NCBI GenBank assembly: GCA_017472735.1
Contig: JAFUOD010000019.1
Coordinates: 16,521 to 80,520 of the forward strand
Origin: Oscillospiraceae bacterium
GTDB lineage: Bacteria; Bacillota; Clostridia; Oscillospirales; Ruminococcaceae
Length of the DNA: 64,000 nt
Direction of reading: 5' to 3'
In this document: positions 1 to 7,623 of the stretch, piece by piece
How the letters are laid out: each line of letters starts with the position of its first letter
How positions within the stretch are numbered: the first letter of the stretch is position 1
The notes under the pieces: generated by a model
The model's database searches: none
What the model saw: the letters and a program-made list of their open reading frames with translations, nothing else
Told to the model about the DNA's origin: nothing
Made by a program: the position numbers and the translations under genes

Positions 1-2
1 TT

Positions 3-425
3 GACGCAAACAACATGGGTGCCGCAATGGCGCCTGCGGCGTATTCAACCATCAAACAGTTTTTCGAGGATACGGGGCTTTTGCCTGACAGCTTTGATTT
101 TATTGTAACGGGAGATTTGGGACTTGTCGGCTCACGCTTGCTGATTGAGCTTGCCGAGGCGGACGGAATCGACTTGCGTTCGAGGCATCTTGACTGCGGT
201 AAAATGCTTTATGAAATTGACCGTCAGGACGTTCATGCAGGCGGCTCGGGCTGCGGGTGTGCGGCGAGTATGCTGTGCGGACACTTCTTGCCCTCGTTAA
301 AAAGCGGCAGGATGAAAAACATTTTGTTTGCGGCAACGGGCGCGCTTTTGTCGCCGACCTCGACCCAGCAGGGAAAATCGATTCCGGGAATATCGCACCT
401 TGCGTGGATCTCGGGCGAGGCGTAA
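3..425 (+). CDS. spoVAD: Stage V sporulation protein AD, C-terminal part
   Basis: SpoVAD is a thiolase-fold protein of the spoVA channel operon, needed for dipicolinic acid uptake into the forespore. The frame is open at the left window edge, so only about the last 140 residues are present. The glycine- and cysteine-rich stretch HAGGSGCGCAAS and the closing part with ATGALLSPTSTQQG match the conserved C-terminal half of this family. An in-frame ATG at position 15 is internal, not the start. The gene is followed after 26 bases by spoVAE, the usual spoVA operon order. Identification is firm; the N-terminus lies outside the window. Confidence 0.9.
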   Translation, partial: DANNMGAAMAPAAYSTIKQFFEDTGLLPDSFDFIVTGDLGLVGSRLLIELAEADGIDLRSRHLDCGKMLYEIDRQDVHAGGSGCGCAASMLCGHFLPSLKSGRMKNILFAATGALLSPTSTQQGKSIPGISHLAWISGEA

Positions 426-451
426 GTTTAAGATTTATAGGAGGACTTGTG

Positions 452-808
452 ATGCAATATTTGTGGGCGTTTTTGATTGGCGGTGCGTTTTGCACTATAG
501 GCCAGGTTTTAATAGACAAAACCAAGCTTACCCCTGCACGAATTCTTGTTTTGTTTGTTGTTGTCGGCGTTGTTTTGGGCGGACTTGGCGTTTATGATTA
601 TATTAAAGACGTAGGCGGTGCAGGAGCGACGGTGCCGCTTACGGGCTTTGGCAATCTACTTTCTGAGGGCGTGCGCGAAGCGGTTGATGAGAAGGGGCTC
701 TTGGGTGCCTTTACGGGCGGTCTTACTGCCTGTGCCGGCGGAGTAACAGCCGCAATGACGGCAGCGCTTGTGGCGGCATTGTTGTTCCGTTCAAAAAGCA
801 AGGCGTAA
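452..808 (+). CDS. spoVAE: Stage V sporulation protein AE
   Basis: This 118-residue hydrophobic protein is a membrane subunit of the SpoVA complex, which moves calcium-dipicolinate during spore formation and germination. Three membrane segments are visible (about residues 2-22, 30-50 and 95-114), with the conserved loop DYIKDVGGAGATVPLTGFG between the second and third. Length equals the family norm. The start is the ATG after GGAGG at 441-445; a longer in-frame reading reaches back into spoVAD and is not needed. It is the last gene of the operon: a GC-rich structured element follows. Confidence 0.92.
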   Translation: MQYLWAFLIGGAFCTIGQVLIDKTKLTPARILVLFVVVGVVLGGLGVYDYIKDVGGAGATVPLTGFGNLLSEGVREAVDEKGLLGAFTGGLTACAGGVTAAMTAALVAALLFRSKSKA

Positions 809-818
809 GCGGCAAGTG

Positions 819-927
819 TGCTGCGGGCGCAGCCCCGCCCTGCCTGCGGCAGGGCGTCCCCGAGCGCCGCAGGCGCTCGGGGCAGTCGGGCGACGAAGCC
901 GCCCGACCGGCTGCGCCTCATGCAGCA
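819..927. repeat. GC-rich cloverleaf inverted-repeat element, copy 1
   Basis: An intergenic sequence that can fold as a closed four-way junction. The basal stem pairs 819-824 with 922-927 (TGCTGC/GCAGCA), then 826-834 with 909-917 (GGCGCAGCC/GGCTGCGCC). Three perfect hairpins sit inside: 837-844/848-855, 858-868/872-882 and 885-892/900-907. A second element at 4192-4313 shares the inner basal stem and overall plan but has different arm sequences. It lies between spoVAE and the convergent MATE gene. No coding potential of its own; its nature (MITE/REP-like or RNA) is unknown. Confidence 0.75.
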
Positions 928-953
928 AACGTCAAAAAAGCGCTTTGTTACAT

Positions 954-989
954 AAAAAGCAAGCCCCCGACAGCCTTGCGGGAGCTTGC
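954..989 (-). terminator. Rho-independent terminator of the MATE gene
   Basis: 959-969 pairs with 979-989 (GCAAGC plus a C/G run), and on the minus strand the stem is followed by CTTTTT. It sits just past the stop of the MATE exporter. Confidence 0.75.
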
Positions 990-1002
990 ATCAAGCTTTA
1001 AG

Positions 1003-2418
1003 TTATACGGTTTGTTCGTCGTTAAAGGTCAAAGCCTCGCAACTTGCCTGCTTGCATATGTTTCGGTAATGGAACGCAAAGCAGAGTGTATGTGTCAGCG
1101 TTGCGGCTATCCACGAAATAGGATAGGAGATAAACAGCATAATAAAGCATTGCTCGGTGGTGTGCCCTGCTGCTTTATATGTATTGAACACCGTAAATAT
1201 CCACAAAATTCTAAAGCCGCATACACACGCAATAGATACGATCGTAGGTGTAATCGAATGTCCGATTCCTCTAAGCATGCCAACCATAACATCCATCGTG
1301 CCGCACAAAAAGTATGTTAGGGCAATAACGCTCATTCTTAAAACGCCAAACTCTATTTCGATAGGGTTATCTGTATATATAGACAAAAGCGCAGGCGCAA
1401 AAATTCTGCACAACGCACCCATGACAAACCCAACAGTTGCAACAAGCCCCATGCATTCTAAGCAAACGGTCTTAATTCGCTTATATTGCTTTGCGCCATA
1501 GTTCTGGCTTGTGAAGGTTATCGCCGCCTGATGGAGCGAGTTCATCGCAACATAAATAAATCCTTCAATATTTCCTGCGGCACCGCTGCCAGCCATAACC
1601 TCAGAGCCGAAGCCGTTAACCGAGGACTGGATAATTACGTTAGAGATAGAAAACAGCGAGCCCTGAATACCGGCAGGCAAACCAACGGCAATTATTCTCA
1701 GCAGCTTGTCTTTGTGAATCTTTATTTTGGAAATATAAAGCTTAATGGGCCCCTCCGACTTGATAAGACACCTGATGACTAAAAATGCTGAGATCGCCTG
1801 TGAGATTATTGTTGCCAAAGCAACACCTGCAACATCCATGTGAAAGACAATAACAAAAATAAGGTTTAAAACAACATTCATTATGCCCGAGAATGTTAAA
1901 TAATAAAGAGGTCTTTTTGTGTCTCCTACTGCACGCATAATTGCCGCACCGAAGTTATAAAGCATGTTTACAGGCATACCCAAAAAGAAGATCTTAACAT
2001 AAAGCGCCGAAAGGTCAATAACGTTTTCGGGCGAGTCCATAAGTCTTAACAAGCTTTTCGAGGCAAAAAAGCCGAATGCGCCAACAATAACACCGCTTAT
2101 AAGTGCAACGGCAATCGCAGTGTGCAAGGCTTCACTTACGTCCTTATATCTGCCTGCGCCAAAGTTTTGTGCAACGACTACCGACGCACCTACGGAAAAG
2201 CCCATGAACATGTTTACAATAAGGTTTATAAGCGCTCCTGTCGAGGTTACGGCGGCAAGCGAGTTGTCGCTGGCAAACTGACCTACAACAATAATGTCGG
2301 CAGCGTTATATAAAAGCTGCAAAGTGCCTGTTAAAAGCAGCGGCAGGGTAAATTTAAGAATATTCCCCAATATCGGCCCGCGGGTCATATCCATTGAATT
2401 CTTTACGGTGGTATTCAA
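1003..2418 (-). CDS. MATE family efflux transporter
   Basis: A 471-residue inner membrane exporter of the multidrug and toxin extrusion family, which couples drug or metabolite export to Na+ or H+ entry. Twelve membrane segments in two MatE repeats (about residues 14-175 and 240-400) are visible; the N-terminal DMTRGPILGNILKFTLPLLL is typical of clostridial members. The chosen start is TTG at 2416-2418 because AAAGGAAG lies seven bases upstream; the alternative is the ATG eight codons later, which matches the usual family N-terminus. Substrate cannot be told. It stands alone on the minus strand, convergent with spoVA and divergent from the 2656 gene. Confidence 0.9.
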   Translation of the reverse strand: MNTTVKNSMDMTRGPILGNILKFTLPLLLTGTLQLLYNAADIIVVGQFASDNSLAAVTSTGALINLIVNMFMGFSVGASVVVAQNFGAGRYKDVSEALHTAIAVALISGVIVGAFGFFASKSLLRLMDSPENVIDLSALYVKIFFLGMPVNMLYNFGAAIMRAVGDTKRPLYYLTFSGIMNVVLNLIFVIVFHMDVAGVALATIISQAISAFLVIRCLIKSEGPIKLYISKIKIHKDKLLRIIAVGLPAGIQGSLFSISNVIIQSSVNGFGSEVMAGSGAAGNIEGFIYVAMNSLHQAAITFTSQNYGAKQYKRIKTVCLECMGLVATVGFVMGALCRIFAPALLSIYTDNPIEIEFGVLRMSVIALTYFLCGTMDVMVGMLRGIGHSITPTIVSIACVCGFRILWIFTVFNTYKAAGHTTEQCFIMLFISYPISWIAATLTHTLCFAFHYRNICKQASCEALTFNDEQTV

Positions 2419-2570
2419 AATTGCACTTCCTTTTGCTGATAATACATTAAAATATATTCTACTCCTTTATTTAGCCGATTTCAATAGGTTTTTAAAAGAT
2501 TTTCTATTTCGCAAAATGCTCAAAGCGATTCTAAGTTATTTGTAGAATATGACGATATTAAAAACATTCA

Positions 2571-2599
2571 TTGACAAAACTAACACTCTATTTTATTAT
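2571..2599 (+). promoter_or_regulatory. Sigma-A type promoter for the glycosidase-like gene
   Basis: TTGACA at 2571-2576 and TATTAT at 2594-2599, 17 bases apart, 57 bases before the start codon. A small GCCG/CGGC hairpin lies in the leader. Confidence 0.7.
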
Positions 2600-2655
2600 G
2601 AATATAGCCGTAAAACGGCAAAGCTTCTTTAATTTTTGTTGGAGGATATGAAAAT

Positions 2656-4113
2656 ATGAAAGAAATGAAAATATATTCGTTACATATGGGCGAGGCTATC
2701 TGTTCACTCGACTTGGGCGACGGCTCTGAGCGAGGCGAATATGTAAACCAAGATTACATTTTAAACAAGCTTGGCAGACCTCATCGCGGCATTAACTTAA
2801 TGTATTGCTACTATCCCTTAGATGAAGGTTGGCCTGCACGTGCCTCTGAGGCTTTTGAAGCAACCGACAAAACCAACGCTTGGGCTTACCCTTATGACGA
2901 TTATTTCCCTTATAAGGGCGGACTTAACGGCGATAAGAACGACCCTGTTTTTGAGCAGTTCCGTGACATTCGCCGCCACGGACAGGATTTGGTGTTTACC
3001 CTCACCATCGACCCTCATGTAAGCGACGAGCATTTAATTGCAATTGCAAACGATCTTAAACCATATGGCAGAGTTTTAATGAGGATCAATCACGAAGCAA
3101 CAGGTTCCTGGTTCTCGTTTAACAAAAGGTGCACTTACCAAGAGGTTGCAGATTTCTTCTGCCGCTTCCACGATATTATTCACGAGCATGCACCCAACGT
3201 TAAAACCATTCTTTGTATTGGCGGCATTGAATGGGACGGTGCCGAAAAGATCGTTATGGAAGACATTTTTGCCGAGGCAGTAAGAAAGACAGATATCTTC
3301 TCGGTTGATAAATACATGGCGCTTCATTGGGGCTGGCCTAACGACGTGGCCGAGAAGGATTCGCCCGTAAAGAGCTATAAATATGACGGTGCCGAGGCTG
3401 TTTACAGACAAACAAAAGCCTCTTACTTTAGGTTTAAAGAGATTTGTGACGGTAAAGACAAGCCGATGGTAATGAGCGAATTCAACGCCGACGGCGACGT
3501 TACCGGTCCTTATGACCAATGCAAGGTTATTAAGCACTTCTGCGATAAGATTATTGAGGACGACGCTAAGTGGTTCTCGGGCTTCACCTTCTATCAGTTC
3601 CGTGACAGAGGCAGACTTGGCCTTGAATGGCAAGACCCCAACAACTCCGATGTCGGTATTGAACTGCCTGCCCTTGCGACATATAAAGAGATCTTGAACA
3701 ACGAATGGTTTATGCCAAAGATGGATATCGGCTCTGAATTAAGCTTGCCTGCAACACTTCGCTGGGGCGGTGCCGAGGACGCCGAAGGCTTGGCAATACC
3801 CGTTACGGTAGAAAAAGACCCTGTTTTTTGCGAGCTTACATTCGATGATGACGATGATTCGAACCTTATGATCGAGTTTGCCGGCAGATGGTTCTATAAG
3901 TCTCCTAAGGCAAGATTCATTGACCTTATGCCTGCATTCTTTGACAAGAAGCTTGACGGCGCGACTGACTATACTCTTAAGATCTTCGCTCCTCCTGCAT
4001 CGGGCGAGAACGACCTTAGCATTGAAGACGGCGATGTTAACACATATACCGTTATCAAGTCGCTTCCCAAGCTTCGATTAAGATATGAGGCGGTTATACC
4101 TTATTCCAACTGA
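2656..4113 (+). CDS. Putative clan GH-A-like glycoside hydrolase, cytosolic
   Basis: A 485-residue protein without signal peptide. The first 350 residues read as a (beta/alpha)8 barrel: the segment RVLMRINHEATGSW places Glu147 as a possible acid/base at a strand end, and KPMVMSEFN places Glu275 as a possible nucleophile, the spacing seen in GH26/GH39-like enzymes. The last 120 residues look like a beta-rich accessory domain with an acidic DDDDD turn. No enzyme family is recognised with certainty and the substrate is unknown. The start is the ATG ten bases after GGAGG; an ATG at 2648 opens only a three-codon frame. It has its own promoter and terminator, so it is monocistronic. Confidence 0.6.
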   Translation: MKEMKIYSLHMGEAICSLDLGDGSERGEYVNQDYILNKLGRPHRGINLMYCYYPLDEGWPARASEAFEATDKTNAWAYPYDDYFPYKGGLNGDKNDPVFEQFRDIRRHGQDLVFTLTIDPHVSDEHLIAIANDLKPYGRVLMRINHEATGSWFSFNKRCTYQEVADFFCRFHDIIHEHAPNVKTILCIGGIEWDGAEKIVMEDIFAEAVRKTDIFSVDKYMALHWGWPNDVAEKDSPVKSYKYDGAEAVYRQTKASYFRFKEICDGKDKPMVMSEFNADGDVTGPYDQCKVIKHFCDKIIEDDAKWFSGFTFYQFRDRGRLGLEWQDPNNSDVGIELPALATYKEILNNEWFMPKMDIGSELSLPATLRWGGAEDAEGLAIPVTVEKDPVFCELTFDDDDDSNLMIEFAGRWFYKSPKARFIDLMPAFFDKKLDGATDYTLKIFAPPASGENDLSIEDGDVNTYTVIKSLPKLRLRYEAVIPYSN

Positions 4114-4122
4114 TAAAACAAA

Positions 4123-4163
4123 GCGCCTGCTCCGAATTTTTGGGGCAGGTGCTGCTGTTTTTT
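4123..4163 (+). terminator. Rho-independent terminator
   Basis: 4123-4133 pairs with 4142-4152 (11 bp including two G-T pairs) and is followed closely by a T run at 4158-4163. Ends the 2656 gene. Confidence 0.8.
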
Positions 4164-4191
4164 AAAATATGGTTTTGTCAGGCAGAACAGA

Positions 4192-4313
4192 GTGCGAGGG
4201 CGCAGCCCCACCCGCGGCACGGAACGTGCCGCGGGTGCCCCGCGCTTCGCGCGGGGTCGTCCCCAGCCCCCGACGCAGTCGGGGGGCTGGGGACAGGGCT
4301 GCGCCTTACGCAC
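4192..4313. repeat. GC-rich cloverleaf inverted-repeat element, copy 2
   Basis: Same architecture as 819-927: basal stem 4192-4196/4309-4313 (GTGCG/CGCAC) and 4199-4208/4296-4305 (GGCGCAGCCC/GGGCTGCGCC), enclosing hairpins 4210-4220/4226-4236, 4238-4245/4249-4256 and 4260-4274/4278-4293 (15 bp, one bulge). The outer basal stem differs in sequence from copy 1 yet still pairs, which is compensatory change. Both copies are followed by a CATCAAAAAGC-like flank (copy 1 has CGTCAAAAAAGC). It lies between convergent genes. Confidence 0.75.
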
Positions 4314-4325
4314 ACATCAAAAGCA

Positions 4326-4832
4326 TCAGCAGCTGCGAGACCCGCTGCTTTTTATAATTCCACACATGATTTTCGAACCTGCGTTGCCCGATGGCTGCGA
4401 GGTAAAATCGTCTACGCCGTCGTGAACAATAACTGTTTTACCGATGATCTCCTCGATCATAAACCTGTTTGTTAAAAATACCGATACTGCTAAACCGCAG
4501 TTCGAGAATAAGGGCGGCAGGTCGCCTGCATGGTGTGGATGCCGGCACCCCTCGGGGTTATAGTGCGTCAGCGCATTGGCAAAGGGGTCTGTTTGGTTGC
4601 CCGAGCATTCACCGCCCTCGTGAATGTGAAAAGCAAAAATGCGTGACGAGCACATATCATCACTCTCGGGCAGCCCCATTATTTTTGCGGCAACCAGAAC
4701 ACCGTGCCGAGAGCTGTAAAAGTTCACTCTGCCCATGGCATTAGCGTGTGCTTCGTCGCCGGTAACGAGAGCATAGGCGTCGGGGCGGCGGTTAAGTATG
4801 TTTACTATGTCGTTAAAGTTAAAACAATGCAT
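4326..4832 (-). CDS. Cu/Zn superoxide dismutase family protein
   Basis: A 168-residue member of the copper/zinc superoxide dismutase family, which converts superoxide to oxygen and peroxide. All metal ligands can be placed: copper His69 and His71 (FHIHEGGEC), bridging His90, zinc His98 or His101 and Asp104 (HHAGDLPPL), and copper His137 (VIVHDGVDDF). Cys76 and Cys157 would form the conserved disulfide. The active-site arginine of the GNAG-S-R motif is Lys154 here. There is no signal peptide, so it would act in the cytosol, unlike most bacterial SodC. The start ATG follows AAAGGTG. The last codons run into a hairpin that may terminate the transcript. Confidence 0.88.
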   Translation of the reverse strand: MHCFNFNDIVNILNRRPDAYALVTGDEAHANAMGRVNFYSSRHGVLVAAKIMGLPESDDMCSSRIFAFHIHEGGECSGNQTDPFANALTHYNPEGCRHPHHAGDLPPLFSNCGLAVSVFLTNRFMIEEIIGKTVIVHDGVDDFTSQPSGNAGSKIMCGIIKSSGSRSC

Positions 4833-4955
4833 GGGTTCACCTTTCGTATTTCGTTGAATTTATTATGTTATTAATCACTATATGCCGCACATTACATGTC
4901 GGTGACAACAAGTTATGCCGTGGAAAAATTTTTGAGATTTTTTTGAACTTACCTC

Positions 4956-4984
4956 TTGACAAAACCGATGTGAAGCGTTACTAT
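4956..4984 (+). promoter_or_regulatory. Promoter of the sulfur amino acid operon leader
   Basis: TTGACA at 4956-4961 and TACTAT at 4979-4984 with a 17-base spacer. The transcript would start near 4991 and carry a leader of about 350 bases before metY. Confidence 0.75.
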
Positions 4985-5018
4985 ATTAACATCCTAAATT
5001 AAACGAAAGGAGAACAGC

Positions 5019-5144
5019 ATGATGAAAAAGGCAATTACTGCAGCAACAATGACTTCGATGATGTGCATGTGGACTTACTCTATGTGCATAATTTGTGATG
5101 CGCCTTTTTCCGATATGTTCTCAGATGCAAGTAAAAAATGTTGA
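5019..5144 (+). CDS. Met/Cys-rich leader peptide (putative attenuation uORF 1)
   Basis: A 41-codon frame with a good ribosome binding site (AAAGGAG, 7 bases before ATG). It contains 8 Met and 4 Cys, concentrated in the run MTSMMCMWTYSMCIIC. It lies in the leader of an operon that makes cysteine and methionine and is followed by a terminator at 5175-5209, the arrangement of an amino acid attenuator. Two ATGTGCAT octamers inside it (5061-5068, 5082-5089), both coding Met-Cys, are self-complementary and can pair with each other. The N-terminus MMKK followed by an uncharged stretch could also be read as a short membrane or secreted peptide. Confidence 0.65.
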   Translation: MMKKAITAATMTSMMCMWTYSMCIICDAPFSDMFSDASKKC

Positions 5145-5174
5145 TATTGATATCAGCAAATTAATTGCTTTTTT

Positions 5175-5209
5175 AACGAGAGACTTTATCGGAAGTCTTT
5201 CGTTTTTTG
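5175..5209 (+). terminator. Leader terminator (putative attenuator)
   Basis: 5175-5186 pairs with 5193-5204 (12 bp with one G-T pair), followed by TTTT. It lies between the two small leader frames and upstream of metY, so it must be read through for operon expression. A weaker stem with T run precedes it (AGCAA/TTGCT then TTTTTT, about 5158-5176). Confidence 0.7.
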
Positions 5210-5228
5210 TTTAAGGAGGGTTATTTAC

Positions 5229-5288
5229 ATGCAAAAGTTTTTTAAAGAACTTTTAAGAGAAAATTTCCGCTTCGGACGAATGTGTTAA
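5229..5288 (+). CDS. Short leader peptide ending Met-Cys (putative uORF 2)
   Basis: A 19-codon frame (MQKFFKELLRENFRFGRMC) with a strong AAGGAGGG site. The last two sense codons are Met and Cys, right at the stop. The stop codon is the first base group of an inverted repeat, TAATAAT at 5286-5292 with ATTATTA at 5305-5311, placed just before the metY ribosome binding site. A ribosome halted at the final codons would sit against this hairpin. Whether it is translated is not known. Confidence 0.5.
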   Translation: MQKFFKELLRENFRFGRMC

Positions 5289-5345
5289 TAATATGCGGTA
5301 AACCATTATTATTAAACATTTTGTTAACGAAAGGAAATTAAAACT

Positions 5346-6650
5346 ATGTCTAACCATGAATTTAATAAAAACTATAGATTTGAAACATTACAGCTACACG
5401 TGGGACAGGAGAACCCCGACCCCGCAACCGATGCACGCGCAGTTCCGATTTATGCAACCACCTCTTATGTATTCCGCGACTGCGATCATGCCGCTGCCCG
5501 TTTCGGGTTGCAGGATGCAGGTAATATTTACGGACGCTTGACCAATTCGACCCAGGACGTTTTTGAAAAACGCATTGCCGCACTCGAGGGCGGTGTTGCA
5601 GCTTTAGCTCTCGCTTCGGGTGCTGCAGCAATTACATATACCCTTCAGGCTTTGGGGCAAAACGGCGGACACATTGTTGCACAAAAAACAATTTACGGCG
5701 GCAGTTATAACCTGCTGGCACACACTTTGCCCAATTTCGGCATCACCGCAACTTTTGTAAATATCCATGACCTTGCCGAGGTTGAGAAGGCTATTCAAAA
5801 AAACACAAGAGCTATCTACATCGAAACTCTCGGCAACCCTAACAGCGACATTCCTGATATTGATGCATTGGCAGAGCTTGCTCACAAGCATGGCTTGCCG
5901 CTGGTTGTAGATAACACCTTTGGCACACCTTTCCTTATTCGACCGATAGAGCACGGAGCAGACATCGTTATTCATTCAGCTACAAAGTTTATCGGAGGAC
6001 ACGGAACCACTCTTGGCGGAATAATTGTTGATTCGGGAAAATTTGACTGGGCAGCGTCGGGCAACTATCCTGCAATTTCAGCTCCTAACCCCTCATATCA
6101 CGGGGTTGCTTTTACCGAAGCGGCCGGAGCTAGTGCATTTGTCACCTATATCCGTGCGGTTTTGCTTCGTGACACCGGAGCTTGCATTTCTCCTTTTGCG
6201 GCATTTTTGCTTTTGCAGGGAACAGAAACCTTGTCTTTGCGCCTTGAACGTCATGCACAGAATACGAAAAAAGTTGTTGAGTATCTTGCAAATCATCCGC
6301 TTGTAGAAAAGGTAAATCATCCGTCATTGCCGGAGCATCCTCAGCATGATCTATATGAGAAATATTTTCCCGACGGAGGAGCGTCCATATTCACTTTTGA
6401 GATTAAAGGCGGAGTCAGAGAAGCCCACAGATTTATCGACAATTTGAACATCTTCTCTCTTCTTGCAAATGTTGCAGATGTTAAGAGCTTGGTGATACAT
6501 CCCGCTACTACTACGCACAGTCAGCTTTCGGAAAGTGAGCTTGAAGAACAGGGAATTAAGCCAAACACCATCCGACTTTCCATTGGCACAGAACACGTTG
6601 ACGACATTATTGCCGACCTTGAAAATGGGTTTTCGGCTGTTAAAAACTGA
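5346..6650 (+). CDS. metY: O-acetylhomoserine sulfhydrylase
   Basis: A 434-residue PLP enzyme of the Cys/Met metabolism family. It joins sulfide to O-acetylhomoserine to give homocysteine, the direct sulfhydrylation route to methionine. The PLP lysine is Lys214 in HSATKFIGGHG, and Asp189 (VVDNTF) contacts the cofactor. Length and the N-terminal FETLQLHVGQ are typical of MetY rather than of the shorter MetB/MetC/MetZ enzymes. It is the first gene of the metY-cysK-metF-metH operon and is separated from cysK by 15 bases. Expression is probably controlled by the leader upstream. Confidence 0.93.
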   Translation: MSNHEFNKNYRFETLQLHVGQENPDPATDARAVPIYATTSYVFRDCDHAAARFGLQDAGNIYGRLTNSTQDVFEKRIAALEGGVAALALASGAAAITYTLQALGQNGGHIVAQKTIYGGSYNLLAHTLPNFGITATFVNIHDLAEVEKAIQKNTRAIYIETLGNPNSDIPDIDALAELAHKHGLPLVVDNTFGTPFLIRPIEHGADIVIHSATKFIGGHGTTLGGIIVDSGKFDWAASGNYPAISAPNPSYHGVAFTEAAGASAFVTYIRAVLLRDTGACISPFAAFLLLQGTETLSLRLERHAQNTKKVVEYLANHPLVEKVNHPSLPEHPQHDLYEKYFPDGGASIFTFEIKGGVREAHRFIDNLNIFSLLANVADVKSLVIHPATTTHSQLSESELEEQGIKPNTIRLSIGTEHVDDIIADLENGFSAVKN

Positions 6651-6665
6651 AAGGAGATTTTTAAA

Positions 6666-7598
6666 ATGACTAACATATATACCTCTGCCGAACAGCTTAT
6701 CGGCAAAACCCCTCTTTTAGAACTTACAAACCTTGAGCGTGAGCTTGGTTTAGAGGCTAAGCTTATTGCAAAGCTTGAATATTTCAACCCTACAGGCTCA
6801 GTTAAGGACAGAGCAGCACTTTCGATGATTAATGAGGCTGAAAAAAGCGGCAAGCTTAAAAAAGGCTCTGTAATAATCGAGCCGACAAGCGGAAACACAG
6901 GAATCGGTCTTGCTTCTGTTGCGGCTGCAAGAGGATACCGCATAATCATTGTAATGCCCGAAAGCATGTCGGTCGAGCGAAGAAAGCTTATTGCGGCATA
7001 TGGCGCCGAGCTTGTGTTGACAGACGGCAAGCTGGGCATGAAAGGTGCAATTGCCAAGGCTGAGGAATTAGCGCATGAAATCCCCGACAGCTTTATTCCC
7101 GGACAGTTTGAAAACCCTGCAAACGCACTTGCACACAAGCTTACAACAGGCCCCGAGATTTATGAAGACCTTGACGGAAGGATCGATATTTTTGTTGCAG
7201 GCGTTGGCACAGGCGGCACAATAACAGGCGTGGGCGAATATTTGAAATCGAAAGATCCTAACATTAAAATCGTAGCAGTCGAACCTAAGGACAGCCCGGT
7301 TTTATCAGGCGGCAAGGCAGGCCCGCACGGCTTGCAGGGCATTGGCGCAGGCTTTGTGCCCGAGGTACTTAACACCGAGGTTTATGACGAGATCATTACC
7401 GTTTCAACCGATGAGGCTTATGAAACATCACGGCTTATCGGCAAAAAAGAGGGTGTCTTGGTCGGCATATCCTCGGGCGCGGCGGCATTTGCAGCAGCTA
7501 AACTTGCAAAGCTTCCCGAAAACAAAGGCAAAACAATAGTTGCCCTTTTGCCCGATACAGGCGACAGATATCTTTCGACACCGTTATTTACAGAATAA
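6666..7598 (+). CDS. cysK: Cysteine synthase A
   Basis: O-acetylserine sulfhydrylase, 310 residues, PLP-dependent, making cysteine from O-acetylserine and sulfide. The PLP lysine is Lys47 ([10 protein letters not shown]), the substrate loop is TSGNTG (74-79) and the phosphate-binding loop is GVGTGGT (179-185). Length is normal. AAAGGAG precedes the ATG. Its place between metY and metF shows one operon that assimilates sulfide into both sulfur amino acids. No serine acetyltransferase gene is in the window. Confidence 0.95.
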   Translation: MTNIYTSAEQLIGKTPLLELTNLERELGLEAKLIAKLEYFNPTGSVKDRAALSMINEAEKSGKLKKGSVIIEPTSGNTGIGLASVAAARGYRIIIVMPESMSVERRKLIAAYGAELVLTDGKLGMKGAIAKAEELAHEIPDSFIPGQFENPANALAHKLTTGPEIYEDLDGRIDIFVAGVGTGGTITGVGEYLKSKDPNIKIVAVEPKDSPVLSGGKAGPHGLQGIGAGFVPEVLNTEVYDEIITVSTDEAYETSRLIGKKEGVLVGISSGAAAFAAAKLAKLPENKGKTIVALLPDTGDRYLSTPLFTE

Positions 7599-7623
7599 AT
7601 AAAAACATATAGGAACGATAATT

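Noticed and set aside
598-921. 107-codon minus-strand frame over spoVAE and the GC-rich element
   Set aside because: Antisense to a certain gene, low-complexity Arg/Ala-rich translation produced by the palindromes, no ribosome binding site.
819-927. Cloverleaf fold suggested a tRNA gene
   Set aside because: Arms are too long (8-11 bp), there is no T-loop GTTCGAAT-type sequence, no anticodon loop of seven bases and no acceptor stem of the right length.
2648-2659. ATG at 2648 as start of the glycosidase-like protein
   Set aside because: Its frame stops after three codons; the ATG at 2656 lies at proper distance from GGAGG and opens the long frame.
4985-5345. S-box (SAM) or T-box riboswitch before metY
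   Set aside because: No S-box core stems, kink-turn or GNTGGNACC-like T-box sequence could be found; the leader is better explained by small frames and a terminator.
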